Of a DNA stretch of 42,222 nt, positions 41,862-42,222 are shown piece by piece; the first letter of the stretch is position 1; every line of letters begins with the position of its first letter. Below the pieces are notes generated by a model that saw only the letters and a program-made list of their open reading frames with translations, did not search any database and was not told where the DNA came from. The translations under genes and the position numbers were made by a program. The stretch is taken from assembly GCA_020063625.1 (NCBI GenBank), contig JAICDD010000008.1, positions 1 to 42,222 on the forward strand, read 5' to 3'. The stretch is from Fusobacteriales bacterium. Lineage in GTDB: Bacteria > Fusobacteriota > Fusobacteriia > Fusobacteriales > Fusobacteriaceae.

Positions 41862-42222
41862 GTAGTGAGAAGGATTAAAAAACGCATTTTCGGAGGATAT
41901 TAGATTTTCTTGATAAATGCGTTACACGAAGAACACAAAGGAAAAAAACAGCACCACAAAGGAAAGAGTGGGAACCAAGGGATATTCACAGATAAACACA
42001 AGATAGTAAAAAATTAATAATTAAAAAATAGCCACGGAAAAACGCGGATTAAAAATTAGAAACCACAGGATAGAAAAGAAAATTAGTAAAAAGTGAGAAG
42101 TAAGAAGTGAGTAGTGAAAAGAATTAAAAAGCGCCTTTTCGGAGGATATTAGATTTTCTTGATAAGTGCGTTACACGAAGAACACAAAGAATAGAAAATA
42201 AAGAGCCACAAAGAAAAAAAGA
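41842..42222. repeat. Repeat island E (after thiE, runs off the window)
   Basis: At least 381 bp. It starts inside the thiE 3' end with AGTGAGAAGTAAGAAGTAAG, then two copies of the about 60-bp unit ending ACACGAAGAACACAAAG (41882-41941; 42131-42189), GCCACGGAAAAACGCGGATT (42031), and another AGTGAGAAGTAAGAAGTGAG word. Only forward-oriented words are seen; by analogy the reverse-oriented half should lie beyond the window. Confidence 0.87.

Noticed and set aside
21437-42222. CRISPR array in the repeat islands
   Set aside because: Words are irregularly spaced, degenerate, in both orientations, without constant repeats or unique spacers, and no cas genes are present.

Overview
The window is a very AT-rich bacterial chromosome segment with short intergenic gaps, Shine-Dalgarno signals of the AGGAGG type, frequent TTG/GTG starts and near-consensus sigma-70 promoters. 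It carries a signal-peptide outer-membrane barrel candidate next to genes otherwise typical of anaerobic, Clostridia-like lineages (many Fe-S proteins, oxygen-sensitive ThiH instead of ThiO, BCP peroxiredoxin). An anaerobic diderm of the Fusobacteriota type is the best guess; this is inference from gene content and base composition.

Layout. 1-6.8 kb: a YjbQ-family gene, then a tight run plsY-gpsA-sigma factor-STAS protein-dnaN-glgB ending at a terminator. 6.9-10.2 kb: a small outer-membrane protein, a polyferredoxin membrane protein and a convergent corA. 10.4-21.4 kb: a redox/metal-cluster assembly region resembling the ORP (orange protein)/MRP loci of anaerobes: an Mrp ATPase fused to a NifX/ORP domain with a His/Cys tail, an Acr3-like permease, two further NifX-family proteins, two MinD-type ATPases with inserted double ferredoxins, a mini J-domain protein, an MFS permease, a metallo-beta-lactamase-fold protein, a membrane Fe-S protein, a DUF2202 protein, a DUF134 regulator and a second Mrp. 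21.8-36.9 kb: mostly ordinary single genes (bcp, GNAT, two aldo/keto reductases of which one is broken, MerR, cls, PHP, a PAS-GGDEF cyclase, lepA, an oxidoreductase, an FMN-binding lipoprotein, rpiB, HIT, an RNA methyltransferase, a MATE pump and a YdbC/PC4-like protein). 37.0-42.2 kb: a thiamin operon thiS-thiG-thiH-thiF-thiD2/E under a TPP riboswitch with a visible terminator/antiterminator switch.

Two things stand out. First, the ORP/MRP-type locus is unusually complete, and its Mrp-ORP and Acr3-like genes share a near-identical promoter-operator arrangement (perfect TTGACA-N17-TATAAT followed by GTGCATATGCAC or GTGTATATGCAC). Second, five 350-520 bp intergenic islands (about 21.4, 33.6, 37.3, 38.7 and 41.9 kb) are built from the same shuffled short words (GCCACGGAAAAACGCGGATT, ACACGAAGAACACAAAG, AGTGAGAAGTAAGAAG), forward on the left and reverse-complemented on the right. 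They begin at or inside the 3' end of one gene and stop just before the next ribosome binding site; two lie inside the thi operon. Their function is unknown.

Other regulatory structure: six copies of a sequence-conserved terminator hairpin (ACGAG...CTCGT); two MerR-style promoters with 19-bp spacers and nearly the same palindrome, before the broken aldo/keto reductase and before the MATE pump; and a 179-bp element with 16-bp terminal inverted repeats whose left end recurs against a truncated oxidoreductase fragment. I found no rRNA, tRNA, CRISPR array or intact transposase gene.
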